Below, in pieces: positions 11,490 to 18,595 of a DNA stretch of 64,000 nt. The DNA comes from a virus. The position numbers were made by a program, and so were the translations under genes. A model generated the notes under the pieces. The model was not told the origin of the DNA. It did not search any database and saw nothing but the letters and a program-made list of their open reading frames with translations. Position 1 is the first letter of the stretch, and every line of letters starts with the position of its first letter. Where the stretch lies: positions 16,837 through 80,836 of the IMG/VR virus record IMGVR_UViG_3300010885_015247; one strand, given 5' to 3'.

Positions 11490-13012
11490 ACATAGTTATT
11501 TGTGGAGGCGGGACAGCTGGTTGGCTGTCCGCTTTTATAGTAGCTCGAACAAATCCAGGACAGCACAACATAACAGTTATAGAGTCTTCCAAAATTGGGA
11601 TTGTCGGTGCTGGCGAGGCTTCTAGTGGTTTAATTATTGATATTCTAAGCGGATACTTTTTTCATAATAATAATAAACTTAATACAAATAGCGATATTGC
11701 AGAGATCGATATCTTAGATTTTATTGATAAAACAGATGGTATCCCGAAATATGCCTTAAAGCATATCAACTGGGCAAAAGATAAGGGATCGTATTTTGCT
11801 CCAGTTTCTGCTTCTGAAACAACAAGACACTCCCCTGATCAGCTTTTTAACTATGTCATATCAGAGTATGGTTTGGATAAAGCTTATCTTTGTAGTGCTA
11901 TAGGACAAGCATACGATAACAATAAATTCCCGATACAAAAAGATTTTGGATTACATTTTGATGCCTTTAAAGTTGGAAAATATATTAAAGATTACTTAGT
12001 TAAATACTACAGTGTTAAATCTGTAGATTCAGTTATTAAAAACATTAGGATTAAATCTAATGGAAACATAGAAGGAGTTCTTCTTGAAGACGGCTCAGTT
12101 CTAGAAGGAGATTTTTTTATAGACTGTACTGGTATGCAAAGAATACTAGCTAATAAACTGGAAATTAAATGGCATTCATATAAAGATTATCTTCCTGTAG
12201 ATAGAGCTATGCCTTTTCTTGTCCCATACAAGGAAGATAAAATAGTACAACCAGTTACTGAAGCCGAAGCTTTATCTTCTGGTTGGATGTGGAGAACACC
12301 TCTTCTAAGTAGAAGAGGGTGCGGCTACGTTTACAGTAGTAGTTTTATTTCTGAAGACGAGGCTCAAGCCGAAGCAGAAAAAATTATGGGGCATCCTATA
12401 GAACCTATTAGACATCTTAAGTTTGACTCTGGTCGGTTAGAAGAGGTCTGGAAGAAAAATTGTCTTGTTACTGGTCTTGCAAGCTCTTTTATTGAACCAT
12501 TAGAGGCCACATCTATCCATGCAACTATTGCTCAAGTATATTCATTCTGTCTAGAACATCTAACAAATAAAATTGAAACTACTGTTACAGAAGCAAATAT
12601 TAAAAATTACAATAAAAATATGATAAAAATGTATGAAAATTTATTAGACTTTACGGTCCTACATTATCAAGGTGGGCGTGATGATTCCGAGTTTTGGAGA
12701 TACATTAAAAATGAAAATTTAGTAACTCCGACTGTTCAAAACTATATTGAAAAAGCAAAAATTAAGATTCCAACCTATTTATATGACTCAGAGGAGCAGT
12801 GGGGAGCTAATAATCTTTGGAAGTGGAGTCTAGCTGGTCTAAATCTTATAGATCCAGAACTAGCAAGAGAAGAGCTTCTGCAATTTGACATGTACGAGTA
12901 CTCTAGAAATCACTATAATTTTTTTAGAGATGGTATTAAAAAAGACTTGTTAAATCAAAATTTACCTTTTGAGATTGATTTAAATAATCCTATTTCTTTT
13001 TATTTGTCTTAG
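11486..13012 (+). CDS. flavin-dependent tryptophan-halogenase family protein
   Basis: 508 residues from a GTG start that overlaps the previous stop, with AAGGA upstream. The FAD-binding GGGTAGW (7-13) opens the protein and GAGEAS follows at 41-46. K88 in PKYALKHINW aligns by eye with the catalytic lysine of PrnA/RebH (K79). A GWMWRTP segment corresponds to the diagnostic WxWxIP motif, with Thr in place of Ile. The length is normal for the family. A halogenase of this family (VirX1) is known from a cyanophage. No flavin reductase is seen nearby, so a host reductase would be needed. The substrate is unknown; free tryptophan, a peptide or a fibre component are all possible. It is the last gene of the plus-strand arm. 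Confidence 0.88.
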   Translation: MNIVICGGGTAGWLSAFIVARTNPGQHNITVIESSKIGIVGAGEASSGLIIDILSGYFFHNNNKLNTNSDIAEIDILDFIDKTDGIPKYALKHINWAKDKGSYFAPVSASETTRHSPDQLFNYVISEYGLDKAYLCSAIGQAYDNNKFPIQKDFGLHFDAFKVGKYIKDYLVKYYSVKSVDSVIKNIRIKSNGNIEGVLLEDGSVLEGDFFIDCTGMQRILANKLEIKWHSYKDYLPVDRAMPFLVPYKEDKIVQPVTEAEALSSGWMWRTPLLSRRGCGYVYSSSFISEDEAQAEAEKIMGHPIEPIRHLKFDSGRLEEVWKKNCLVTGLASSFIEPLEATSIHATIAQVYSFCLEHLTNKIETTVTEANIKNYNKNMIKMYENLLDFTVLHYQGGRDDSEFWRYIKNENLVTPTVQNYIEKAKIKIPTYLYDSEEQWGANNLWKWSLAGLNLIDPELAREELLQFDMYEYSRNHYNFFRDGIKKDLLNQNLPFEIDLNNPISFYLS

Positions 13013-13469
13013 TTTTCTGTAGTTTATCTTCTTTGTAAGATTCAACAGCATTTGCACTTGTACGACTTCTCCATGAAAAATTACACTCGGTGCAGGTAAC
13101 AATTTTTGCTGTTGTCCATCTACCACCGTTTGGTAGCTCTTCTATAGAAGTATCAAGCTTAGAAGGACGAGCAGTGCAATATGGACAATTAGGTACTCTT
13201 CTTCTTTTTGTTTCCTCACCGTTGTAGGATACGGAAAGAGTTCTACGAATGTCAACTTCATCTCTTCCACCCCAAATACCCCAAATTTGTCTATGTTCTA
13301 AGGCCCACTGCAGACACTGAGATCTGACAGGGCATTCAAAGCACATATTTTTAGCTGCATATTTTTTTGATGAATCGGTAGAAAAGAACCAATCAACAGA
13401 CTCTTTGTTTTTAGGATCGGCGCATAAAGCGTCTTTTTGCCATTCTAGGTTGTCTGCTGGTTTCCACAT
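12990..13469 (-). CDS. WhiB-family Fe-S regulator fused to a zinc ribbon
   Basis: 159 residues. WhiB signature: C16, then C43-x2-C46-x5-C52 (MCFECPVRSQC) for a 4Fe-4S cluster, and GIWGG at 64-68 preceding a basic stretch. Phage WhiB proteins act with or against the host primary sigma factor and are restricted to actinobacteria and their phages. The C-terminal 70 residues add a second metal site, C95-x2-C98 and C126-x2-C129, which standard WhiB proteins lack. The gene is the last of the minus-strand arm, and its 3' end overlaps the halogenase gene by 23 bp in convergent orientation. Confidence 0.92.
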   Translation of the reverse strand: MWKPADNLEWQKDALCADPKNKESVDWFFSTDSSKKYAAKNMCFECPVRSQCLQWALEHRQIWGIWGGRDEVDIRRTLSVSYNGEETKRRRVPNCPYCTARPSKLDTSIEELPNGGRWTTAKIVTCTECNFSWRSRTSANAVESYKEDKLQKTKTNKKK

Positions 13470-13470
13470 A

Positions 13471-13520
13471 TAGACTATATTAGACTATATAGTATAAAAC
13501 CGCTCTACTATAGACTATCT
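13471..13520 (-). promoter_or_regulatory. direct repeats TAGACTATAT upstream of whiB
   Basis: The decamer TAGACTATAT occurs twice in tandem (13471-13490), and a third near-copy TAGACTATCT lies at 13511-13520; the 50-bp gap is otherwise AT-rich. On the minus strand TATACT (13491-13496) could be a -10 for the WhiB gene starting at 13469. Tandem 10-bp spaced repeats fit binding by a regulator, possibly WhiB itself. Confidence 0.45.
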
Positions 13521-13521
13521 A

Positions 13522-13857
13522 CTATATTTCTACCCATGTAGTTGCGAGTGCTACCCCTACAACATCTCCGTACTCTGTCTCCCCTGAATCATCGCAAACA
13601 GTAAACTCTAGCTCATCCTTTATAAGTCCAGACCATCCGTGCATTGGAGTAGCTTTATCTATCATATTAAATCCATCGCCTAGGGAAACTGCAACACCGT
13701 CTCTTTGCAAAGCCGAGGCAAGAGCTCTCCGCACTAGATCGTTTTCTAAATCAATATGATCAAAAGTGTAATAAACAACGGGGGATGTAAGTTGTTCGTT
13801 GTAGCCATTCCCACCCCACTCAGACCAGAGATGCTGACCATGTCTTTCGTCTTTAAT
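13522..13857 (-). CDS. hypothetical protein with apparent ATT start codon
   Basis: 111 residues if it starts at ATT (13857). From a stop at 13861-13863 the frame is open and reads KDERHGQHLWSEWGGNGYN, and so on, before the first conventional start (GTG, 13734), which lacks a ribosome site. AAGGAG sits 6 nt before the ATT, ideal spacing. The peptide encoded between 13735 and 13857 looks like real protein rather than noise, being rich in Trp, His and Tyr. The remainder includes DGFNMIDKATPMHGWSG. No family is recognised. A sequencing error hiding an ATG or GTG is the alternative. Confidence 0.7.
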   Translation of the reverse strand: MKDERHGQHLWSEWGGNGYNEQLTSPVVYYTFDHIDLENDLVRRALASALQRDGVAVSLGDGFNMIDKATPMHGWSGLIKDELEFTVCDDSGETEYGDVVGVALATTWVEI

Positions 13858-13867
13858 ATGTTACTCC

Positions 13868-14167
13868 TTAGTTTGGATCTTCTTCCGTACTGTCTAGAGG
13901 AACCTCAAAAGTTTCTTCAAATAGTTCTTTCATAAAATATACTTCACTTGAAAGTTTTAGTTCAAATATACCTGCAATAGTAAGATTGCCACACATGACA
14001 CAAACCTCAACAGACCCTCTATTTACTTTTTCAGGGACATCTACTCCTTTAAGGCGCATAAGAATTTTCCCTTTTTCATCTACACTCTCAGGCTCCCACT
14101 TAGTGTGGTTTTCTAGCCAGCATGATTCACACACTGGCATAGGACTTATGACAGGCTCTGCGGCCAT
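13868..14167 (-). CDS. small protein with two CxxC pairs
   Basis: 99 residues, ATG with an AGGA-type site. The N-terminal half has CESC (13-16) and CVMC about 40 residues later, a probable zinc-binding pair of knuckles; the C-terminal half is acidic (FEETFEVPLDSTEEDPN). It belongs to the accessory cluster downstream of the replication genes. Function unknown. Confidence 0.7.
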   Translation of the reverse strand: MAAEPVISPMPVCESCWLENHTKWEPESVDEKGKILMRLKGVDVPEKVNRGSVEVCVMCGNLTIAGIFELKLSSEVYFMKELFEETFEVPLDSTEEDPN

Positions 14168-14210
14168 TTTTTCCTACCTTCAAGTAGATCTGTATGGCTC
14201 AAGTCTACTC

Positions 14211-14531
14211 TTATTGCTCGGAAGCAATCTTTCCAACTTCATAGCCGCAGCCAGCATAACCTGCAATATCAATCCAAGTATCTGGCTGAAAACCAGACCC
14301 GTGAGCAAAGCGTGCCATTTTAAGGCCAACCATCATCATTGCAACCTGCTCGTTTGTTATATCCTGCCCAAGGATTACAGACCAGATCTTTGCAGTCCGT
14401 GAAAAATTTTCTTCTGGACCACCATAGCTGGTATTTCTATCCTGAGTGGTAATTTTAGCTGCTTCTCTAAGAGCTTCAACACGATAAGGCGTGTCTGAAA
14501 CTTGTTTAACATACTCATTTTCGCTAGTCAT
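14211..14531 (-). CDS. DUF6378-like phage protein
   Basis: 106 residues. The pattern RNTSYGGPEENFSRTAKIWSV followed by QVAMMMVGLKMAR, and D..IDIAGYAGCG, matches the widespread small phage protein family I know as DUF6378, whose members are often encoded near nucleotide-metabolism genes but have no assigned function. Assignment is from memory of the motif. It overlaps the upstream gene by 8 bp, so it is translationally coupled. Confidence 0.8.
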   Translation of the reverse strand: MTSENEYVKQVSDTPYRVEALREAAKITTQDRNTSYGGPEENFSRTAKIWSVILGQDITNEQVAMMMVGLKMARFAHGSGFQPDTWIDIAGYAGCGYEVGKIASEQ

Positions 14532-14745
14532 GCGTATTTCTCAATCTGGCGGAAACTTCTCCAGTAAAAATTGGAAGACTAACTCCATCATCAGAGCTTT
14601 CATACACTGTTATCTCGTAGTTTAACTTGTCTTTAATCTCTTCTAATTCAATTTCAAAAAAATTAGAAAGTTTTTTCTCTGCCTCAGCTACAAGACCTTT
14701 GTATGTGGTTGCTTTTATTAAAGATTTTACATGAACAGTTTTCAT
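14524..14745 (-). CDS. small hypothetical protein
   Basis: 73 residues. A basic N-terminus (MKTVHVKSLIKATTYKG) is followed by an amphipathic helix with Glu/Lys alternation and a beta-rich C-terminus. The start codon overlaps the stop of the gene upstream (TAATG at 14743-14747) and its own end overlaps the next gene. No family recognised. Confidence 0.65.
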   Translation of the reverse strand: MKTVHVKSLIKATTYKGLVAEAEKKLSNFFEIELEEIKDKLNYEITVYESSDDGVSLPIFTGEVSARLRNTHD

Positions 14746-15185
14746 TACGGGACTCTCTTCTCTAATTGTTGTGGAGTGTAGTGGAACCCCTCTAGTACAG
14801 GCTCCTTACCATCTGTTGTTTTTACAATAATGTCACCATATCTAATACTTACAATCTTGCCACGACGTCCGTTATGGATCTTACCTTTTTCACCATCAAA
14901 GGCATTCCACTTAACACGAACCTCATCTGCAACTACAAGATCCCCCGCCTGTGCTGGGTTCCAGTTCTCGTTTTTGTTTTCTTTTACAATGGCATGACCA
15001 AGAGCAATTTTGCTAAAGAGCTCAACGACCTGATTTAGATTTGCTTGATCTTTACTTGGATCTGGGTCTGTGTTTTTAATTTCAATCCAAGTATTGAGGA
15101 GCTTGATAACGGAATCGCCAACTACCCTCTTAGTCTTGTTCTCTGTGAGTTGTTGTTTAACCCAGTTCATATCTACTTCTGGCAT
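14745..15185 (-). CDS. hypothetical protein with KOW/SH3-like C-terminus
   Basis: 146 residues from ATG at 15185, preceded by AAAGGA. Longer in-frame starts up to 15407 would lie inside the upstream glycosyltransferase gene and are rejected. The N-terminal half is helical. The C-terminal 65 residues (AGDLVVADEVRVKWNAF, RRGKIVSIRYGDIIVKTTDG) look like a small beta barrel of KOW or SH3 type that could contact nucleic acid. The function is not known. Confidence 0.7.
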   Translation of the reverse strand: MPEVDMNWVKQQLTENKTKRVVGDSVIKLLNTWIEIKNTDPDPSKDQANLNQVVELFSKIALGHAIVKENKNENWNPAQAGDLVVADEVRVKWNAFDGEKGKIHNGRRGKIVSIRYGDIIVKTTDGKEPVLEGFHYTPQQLEKRVP

Positions 15186-15211
15186 CTTAATGTCCTTTCT
15201 GACAGATGTGC

Positions 15212-16240
15212 CTAGATTACTAACAGTAAGCTCTGGTTGTCCAGTGCTTCTACTGTTTTTTGCAAAGATTCCTCCCGTGAGGGAGTTGCATCTCTGTAAA
15301 AATCTTTCTGACTTTGTGCCACGATAAGCCGCTGACTCGGGCTCATCTCTTCCACTGTTGAAGGTAAAAACGCCCATTCTGCTCCTACCCAAGATGTATG
15401 ACGCCAATCAGTAACCACAGGGACACCAACCGCAACCGATTGAGATATCGCTATAGACCACCAAGGGTCGTTGTTTTTGTATGTACTAATCAAAGTTCCC
15501 ATAGAGTTTTCTATGCGACTTAGAATCTCGTTGCTCTTATCGTACTTATGAAGTCGTATGGGCATCACTTCTGAAGTTAAACTCTTGACAACCTTCTTAG
15601 TCCAGTCACTCTTTGGTGCATCAGCACACCAGTAGTTACCTTGTGAAGGCTCTATACGATCTACAGAGCTATCAATAAGCTCTCTGTCATAGCAGATACC
15701 GATCACATCTTCAATTTGAATGTTTCTTATTGAGTTAGAAACAATCTCTCTAGAAAACCACGGCATACTTGGGACAATAACTTTGCCCCACTTTTCCGTA
15801 TAGAGGTGCTGAAGAAAACGATAGATTGGCTTAGCATATTTATGATCTTGAGCCTCTAAATAATTATCTCTACGTCCATAAAAAGGCTTAAAAAGTTTTT
15901 CTGGATTATCATTGCAATCTCTAATTCCAGACCATATCCAATATGGATCTGGTGCATCAATAAGAAGTCTAAGTTTACCAAGTTCTTTTGCTTGGCTGGC
16001 TACCCAAAGTCCTCCGTATACATAATTAGCTGCCATACTATGAGGCGAAGCAAGGCCAACTACTATCAAATCATATTGATCTAAATATTCTTTGCTCATA
16101 CTGAGCTGTGGTTTTTCCCAAGTAACATTGCATTGGAGTTCATCTAAAGCATTTTTAAATAGTCCAGTAAAAGTAGACAAGCGATTATTTACATTCTCAG
16201 AGCACTGAGATGCTGTAAACCCTGTAACTAATACCTTCAT
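15212..16240 (-). CDS. putative GT-B-type glycosyltransferase
   Basis: 342 residues, AAGGAA before the ATG. The start MKVLVTGFTASQ and a later SQSVAVGVPVVTDWRHTSWVGAEW resemble the nucleotide-sugar binding half of GT-B glycosyltransferases. An alternating alpha/beta layout and an internal LRLLIDAPDPYWIW are also consistent. No canonical EX7E motif could be placed, so the activity is tentative. Its position between replication genes and small accessory genes may point to modification of DNA bases or of a virion glycan; neither is shown by sequence. Confidence 0.6.
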   Translation of the reverse strand: MKVLVTGFTASQCSENVNNRLSTFTGLFKNALDELQCNVTWEKPQLSMSKEYLDQYDLIVVGLASPHSMAANYVYGGLWVASQAKELGKLRLLIDAPDPYWIWSGIRDCNDNPEKLFKPFYGRRDNYLEAQDHKYAKPIYRFLQHLYTEKWGKVIVPSMPWFSREIVSNSIRNIQIEDVIGICYDRELIDSSVDRIEPSQGNYWCADAPKSDWTKKVVKSLTSEVMPIRLHKYDKSNEILSRIENSMGTLISTYKNNDPWWSIAISQSVAVGVPVVTDWRHTSWVGAEWAFLPSTVEEMSPSQRLIVAQSQKDFYRDATPSREESLQKTVEALDNQSLLLVI

Positions 16241-16269
16241 TTTATTTCCTTAGAATTAGTAGAGAGCCA

Positions 16270-16288
16270 CCCAATGTTTTACGTTGGG
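16270..16288 (-). promoter_or_regulatory. stem-loop between SSB-like gene and glycosyltransferase
   Basis: Arms CCCAATGT (16270-16277) and ACGTTGGG (16281-16288) form an 8-bp stem with one G-T pair and a 3-nt loop. On the minus strand it follows the SSB-like gene but has no T-run, so it may be an mRNA-processing or attenuation element rather than a full terminator. Confidence 0.4.
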
Positions 16289-16309
16289 CAGCCCCCTACA
16301 ATTATTTTA

Positions 16310-16873
16310 TTAGAACGGAGCAGACGGTGCTGCTGGAGCAGGAGCTGGTGCTGCTGCTACTGGTGCGGGAGCAGGAGCTGGTGCTGCTGCAGGAGGTGGA
16401 GATGCTGGTGCTGGTGCTGCTGCCTGAGCAGGAGCTGCAGTATCACCTTGCATTGCTGCAATAGTTGCTGCACTTGGAAAATAGTTACGGATTTCGTTCT
16501 TCTTAGCACCGTTATATAAACGACTACCAATCTGTGCACGGAATCTGCGACCAGTTAGAGTCGCTTCAATCTGTGCGTTAGTTGGGTTTGTATCAAAGTA
16601 ATTACGACCAATACCCATTGCGTGAAACTTTTTAAACAACATACCAAGTGCTGCAGGACTGTCTGGTGTTACAACCAAGTTATCCCATACAAGACGCTTG
16701 TTGTAGGGTCCACCTTCAACCTGTGCCTTTAGCTTGAACATTGTCTTACCAGATTGCGATGTTGTTGCAGTTGCTTCTACTACCACTAGATCAAAATCAC
16801 CATCAGGTAGTGGTTCGTAACTGCCAGTTTCACCAGCATCCTTAATTAAGTCAGACCAATTTTTGGTACTCAC
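16310..16873 (-). CDS. single-stranded-DNA-binding-like protein (DUF669-like)
   Basis: 187 residues. Residues 1-130 contain the pattern GSYEPLPDGDFDLVVVEA, KTMFKLKAQVEGGPYNKR and a helical FHAMG segment seen in phage proteins (DUF669 and relatives) encoded next to Sak4-like ATPases, thought to act as SSB. The last 45 residues are an Ala/Pro-only linker ending in APSAPF. Bacterial SSBs end in a linker plus a final Phe (DDIPF), so the tail may be a partner hook, although it lacks acids. It is 3 bp from the ATPase gene. Confidence 0.75.
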   Translation of the reverse strand: MSTKNWSDLIKDAGETGSYEPLPDGDFDLVVVEATATTSQSGKTMFKLKAQVEGGPYNKRLVWDNLVVTPDSPAALGMLFKKFHAMGIGRNYFDTNPTNAQIEATLTGRRFRAQIGSRLYNGAKKNEIRNYFPSAATIAAMQGDTAAPAQAAAPAPASPPPAAAPAPAPAPVAAAPAPAPAAPSAPF

Positions 16874-16876
16874 CTA

Positions 16877-17665
16877 TTATCCTTCTTTCTGTGTTGTTGT
16901 TTCAGCTGCTGCGGCCGCCGCTGCTGCTTGTCTCTGTCCGAAAACAATGTCTAACATTCTTTCGATAGAGAGATTTTCTTGCTCAACCACTTTTCCAAGG
17001 CGTCCCTGTACTCGCTCACCAGCTTCATGTTGATTCGTCCTCTCAACATACATACGGCGAACCTTGTAAGGCGGTTGTGTTGGATCTGGATTGTGACGTT
17101 CCTCAACGGTAATCGCACCCAGAATGTCGTAGAAGTAAGGAGCTTGAATTGCAAGCTGACCTTGTAGGTATGGACGATAACGACCATCCTTATCAAGACG
17201 AGCCATTGCAGTTAGAACTACTGCTTCTAATGGATTTGTTGCATGCATTGTTAGGTCACGCAGATCACGCAAGAGTCCACCCATATGGCGAAGAAGTTCT
17301 CCCCATTGTTGTTGTGTCATCTGATTAACACCTGCAATGTTCTCCAAGCACTTAACTTGAAGTTCAGATACAGAGTCGATAATGAGACTCTTGAATTGAT
17401 GCTTACCTAGTTGTAGCCATTGGTATGTCTTAAGAACAGTGTCATAGTCACGAACTGTGACAACACATGTATCCCAAGTTCCATCAGCTACTGGTGGCTC
17501 CTCACGAAGAGGATCCCAATACTTAACGATGATAGGGAGGAAGCGGTGTCCGCCCTCAACATCGAGCATCAGGCGTGGATAAGGCGCTGTGACAGCAAAA
17601 CTGGATTTACCAACCTTACTCTCTCCATACACCATAACTGTAAGAGAACGTTGAATATCGCTCAT
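16877..17665 (-). CDS. Sak4-like RecA-fold ATPase
   Basis: 262 residues. Walker A GESKVGKSS (14-22) and a Walker B strand ending FKSLIIDSVSEL are clear; the segment PRLMLDVEGGHRFLP is typical of the AAA_24/Sak4 single-strand annealing ATPases of phages. The C-terminus ends in an Ala run and TTTQKEG. With the SSB-like protein, nuclease and helicase it forms a recombination-dependent replication set. Genes are spaced by 3 bp on each side. Confidence 0.85.
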   Translation of the reverse strand: MSDIQRSLTVMVYGESKVGKSSFAVTAPYPRLMLDVEGGHRFLPIIVKYWDPLREEPPVADGTWDTCVVTVRDYDTVLKTYQWLQLGKHQFKSLIIDSVSELQVKCLENIAGVNQMTQQQWGELLRHMGGLLRDLRDLTMHATNPLEAVVLTAMARLDKDGRYRPYLQGQLAIQAPYFYDILGAITVEERHNPDPTQPPYKVRRMYVERTNQHEAGERVQGRLGKVVEQENLSIERMLDIVFGQRQAAAAAAAAETTTQKEG

Positions 17666-17668
17666 ACG

Positions 17669-18595
17669 TCACTCACTTCCTTTTTTGTCGGTTTCGTAAT
17701 ACGCATAAGGATCTGCTTCCTCATACGAATCGCTAAGTGCTTGTTCAGCGGCGCTTCCGTCATCGAACATTGGGCATATAGCGAAAAATTGACACTTCCA
17801 TTTGCAGTCACGAGTTGGTGTCGGATATGCAACAAATGAATGATCAGAACCTGTGTCTAAAGCTCTACGAACATTCATAAGATCAGTGATTGTTCCGTGG
17901 ATTCTATTCCAAAAAGAACGCATTGTAAATACATTGTGATGGACTTCTACTTGATCGTAGAAAGGCGGGCGAGCAGTTGCTGTGCGCTTTACCTTTTTAA
18001 GAAGAGTAAACAGTCCGCCGTCTGAGCGATGCTCTTCATCAGCCTTTGTAGCCTCAAGAAGCATGTAGGTCATAACTTGCTCGTTCATATGAGCAAGGTT
18101 TCCAAAATCTGCTAGAGAGCCACCAACAGTTTTAAAGTCACGGAACATACGAACGCCATCAATCTTACGGCGAACACGCATATCAAGCTTGCCTTGTAAT
18201 TCAACTTCCCCGTTAAACAATGGAGCAATAATTGTTTCTTCTGTAGAGATCATCTCCAGCTCTGCATCAATTCCTTCTTCTGATACCCACTGCTCATACC
18301 CTTCAAGCATTATGCGACCCATCTCTGCTTCTGCTTCAAGGTTAGATACATCTAAAAATTCTGCAAGAAGGATTTCTTTATCAGCAATAACAAGTTTTGA
18401 GTGCGCCTCAAGCAGTGGAGTTCCATTTGCATAGTGATCATCTAACGCTGCGTGAATACGGCTACCAAAAGCTAAAGCTCCAGTCTTATCACGAAACTTT
18501 GGTTGTAGACGGCGATAGTAAGCAAGCCACCACTTACGACGACAATCTTTAAATGTCTGTAGCTCCGAGTTAGATAGTCTTATTACACCACTCAT
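17669..18595 (-). CDS. Cas4/RecB-like PD-(D/E)XK nuclease with Fe-S cysteines
   Basis: 308 residues. Nuclease core: H48 (GSRIHAALDD), D138 (LQGKLDMRV) and D153-F-K155 (RDFKTVG), followed by the QxxxY-type helix (NEQVMTYMLL). Four cysteines, C18 near the N-terminus and C264, C268, C274 near the C-terminus, have the split arrangement that holds a 4Fe-4S cluster in Cas4 and AddB nucleases. The likely role is end resection feeding the Sak4-like annealase next to it. No cas genes or repeats are present, so a CRISPR role is not indicated. Confidence 0.88.
   Translation of the reverse strand: MSGVIRLSNSELQTFKDCRRKWWLAYYRRLQPKFRDKTGALAFGSRIHAALDDHYANGTPLLEAHSKLVIADKEILLAEFLDVSNLEAEAEMGRIMLEGYEQWVSEEGIDAELEMISTEETIIAPLFNGEVELQGKLDMRVRRKIDGVRMFRDFKTVGGSLADFGNLAHMNEQVMTYMLLEATKADEEHRSDGGLFTLLKKVKRTATARPPFYDQVEVHHNVFTMRSFWNRIHGTITDLMNVRRALDTGSDHSFVAYPTPTRDCKWKCQFFAICPMFDDGSAAEQALSDSYEEADPYAYYETDKKGSE

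Noticed and set aside
12300-12320. Perfect inverted repeat CTCTTCT-AAGT-AGAAGAG
   Set aside because: It is inside the halogenase coding region with no T-run; probably chance.
13522-13734. GTG start at 13734 for the gene downstream of position 13857
   Set aside because: It has no ribosome site and would discard 41 upstream residues that look like genuine protein in an open frame.
15186-15407. Extended N-terminus for the KOW-like protein
   Set aside because: It would overlap the glycosyltransferase gene by nearly 200 bp, and ATG 15185 has a good ribosome site.
16274-16519. Cys/Trp-rich plus-strand frame
   Set aside because: It is opposite the Ala/Pro-rich tail of the SSB-like gene; its composition is explained by that repeat.
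17669-18595. Cas4-like nuclease as evidence of a CRISPR system
   Set aside because: No other cas gene or repeat array is present; phage recombination nucleases share this fold.
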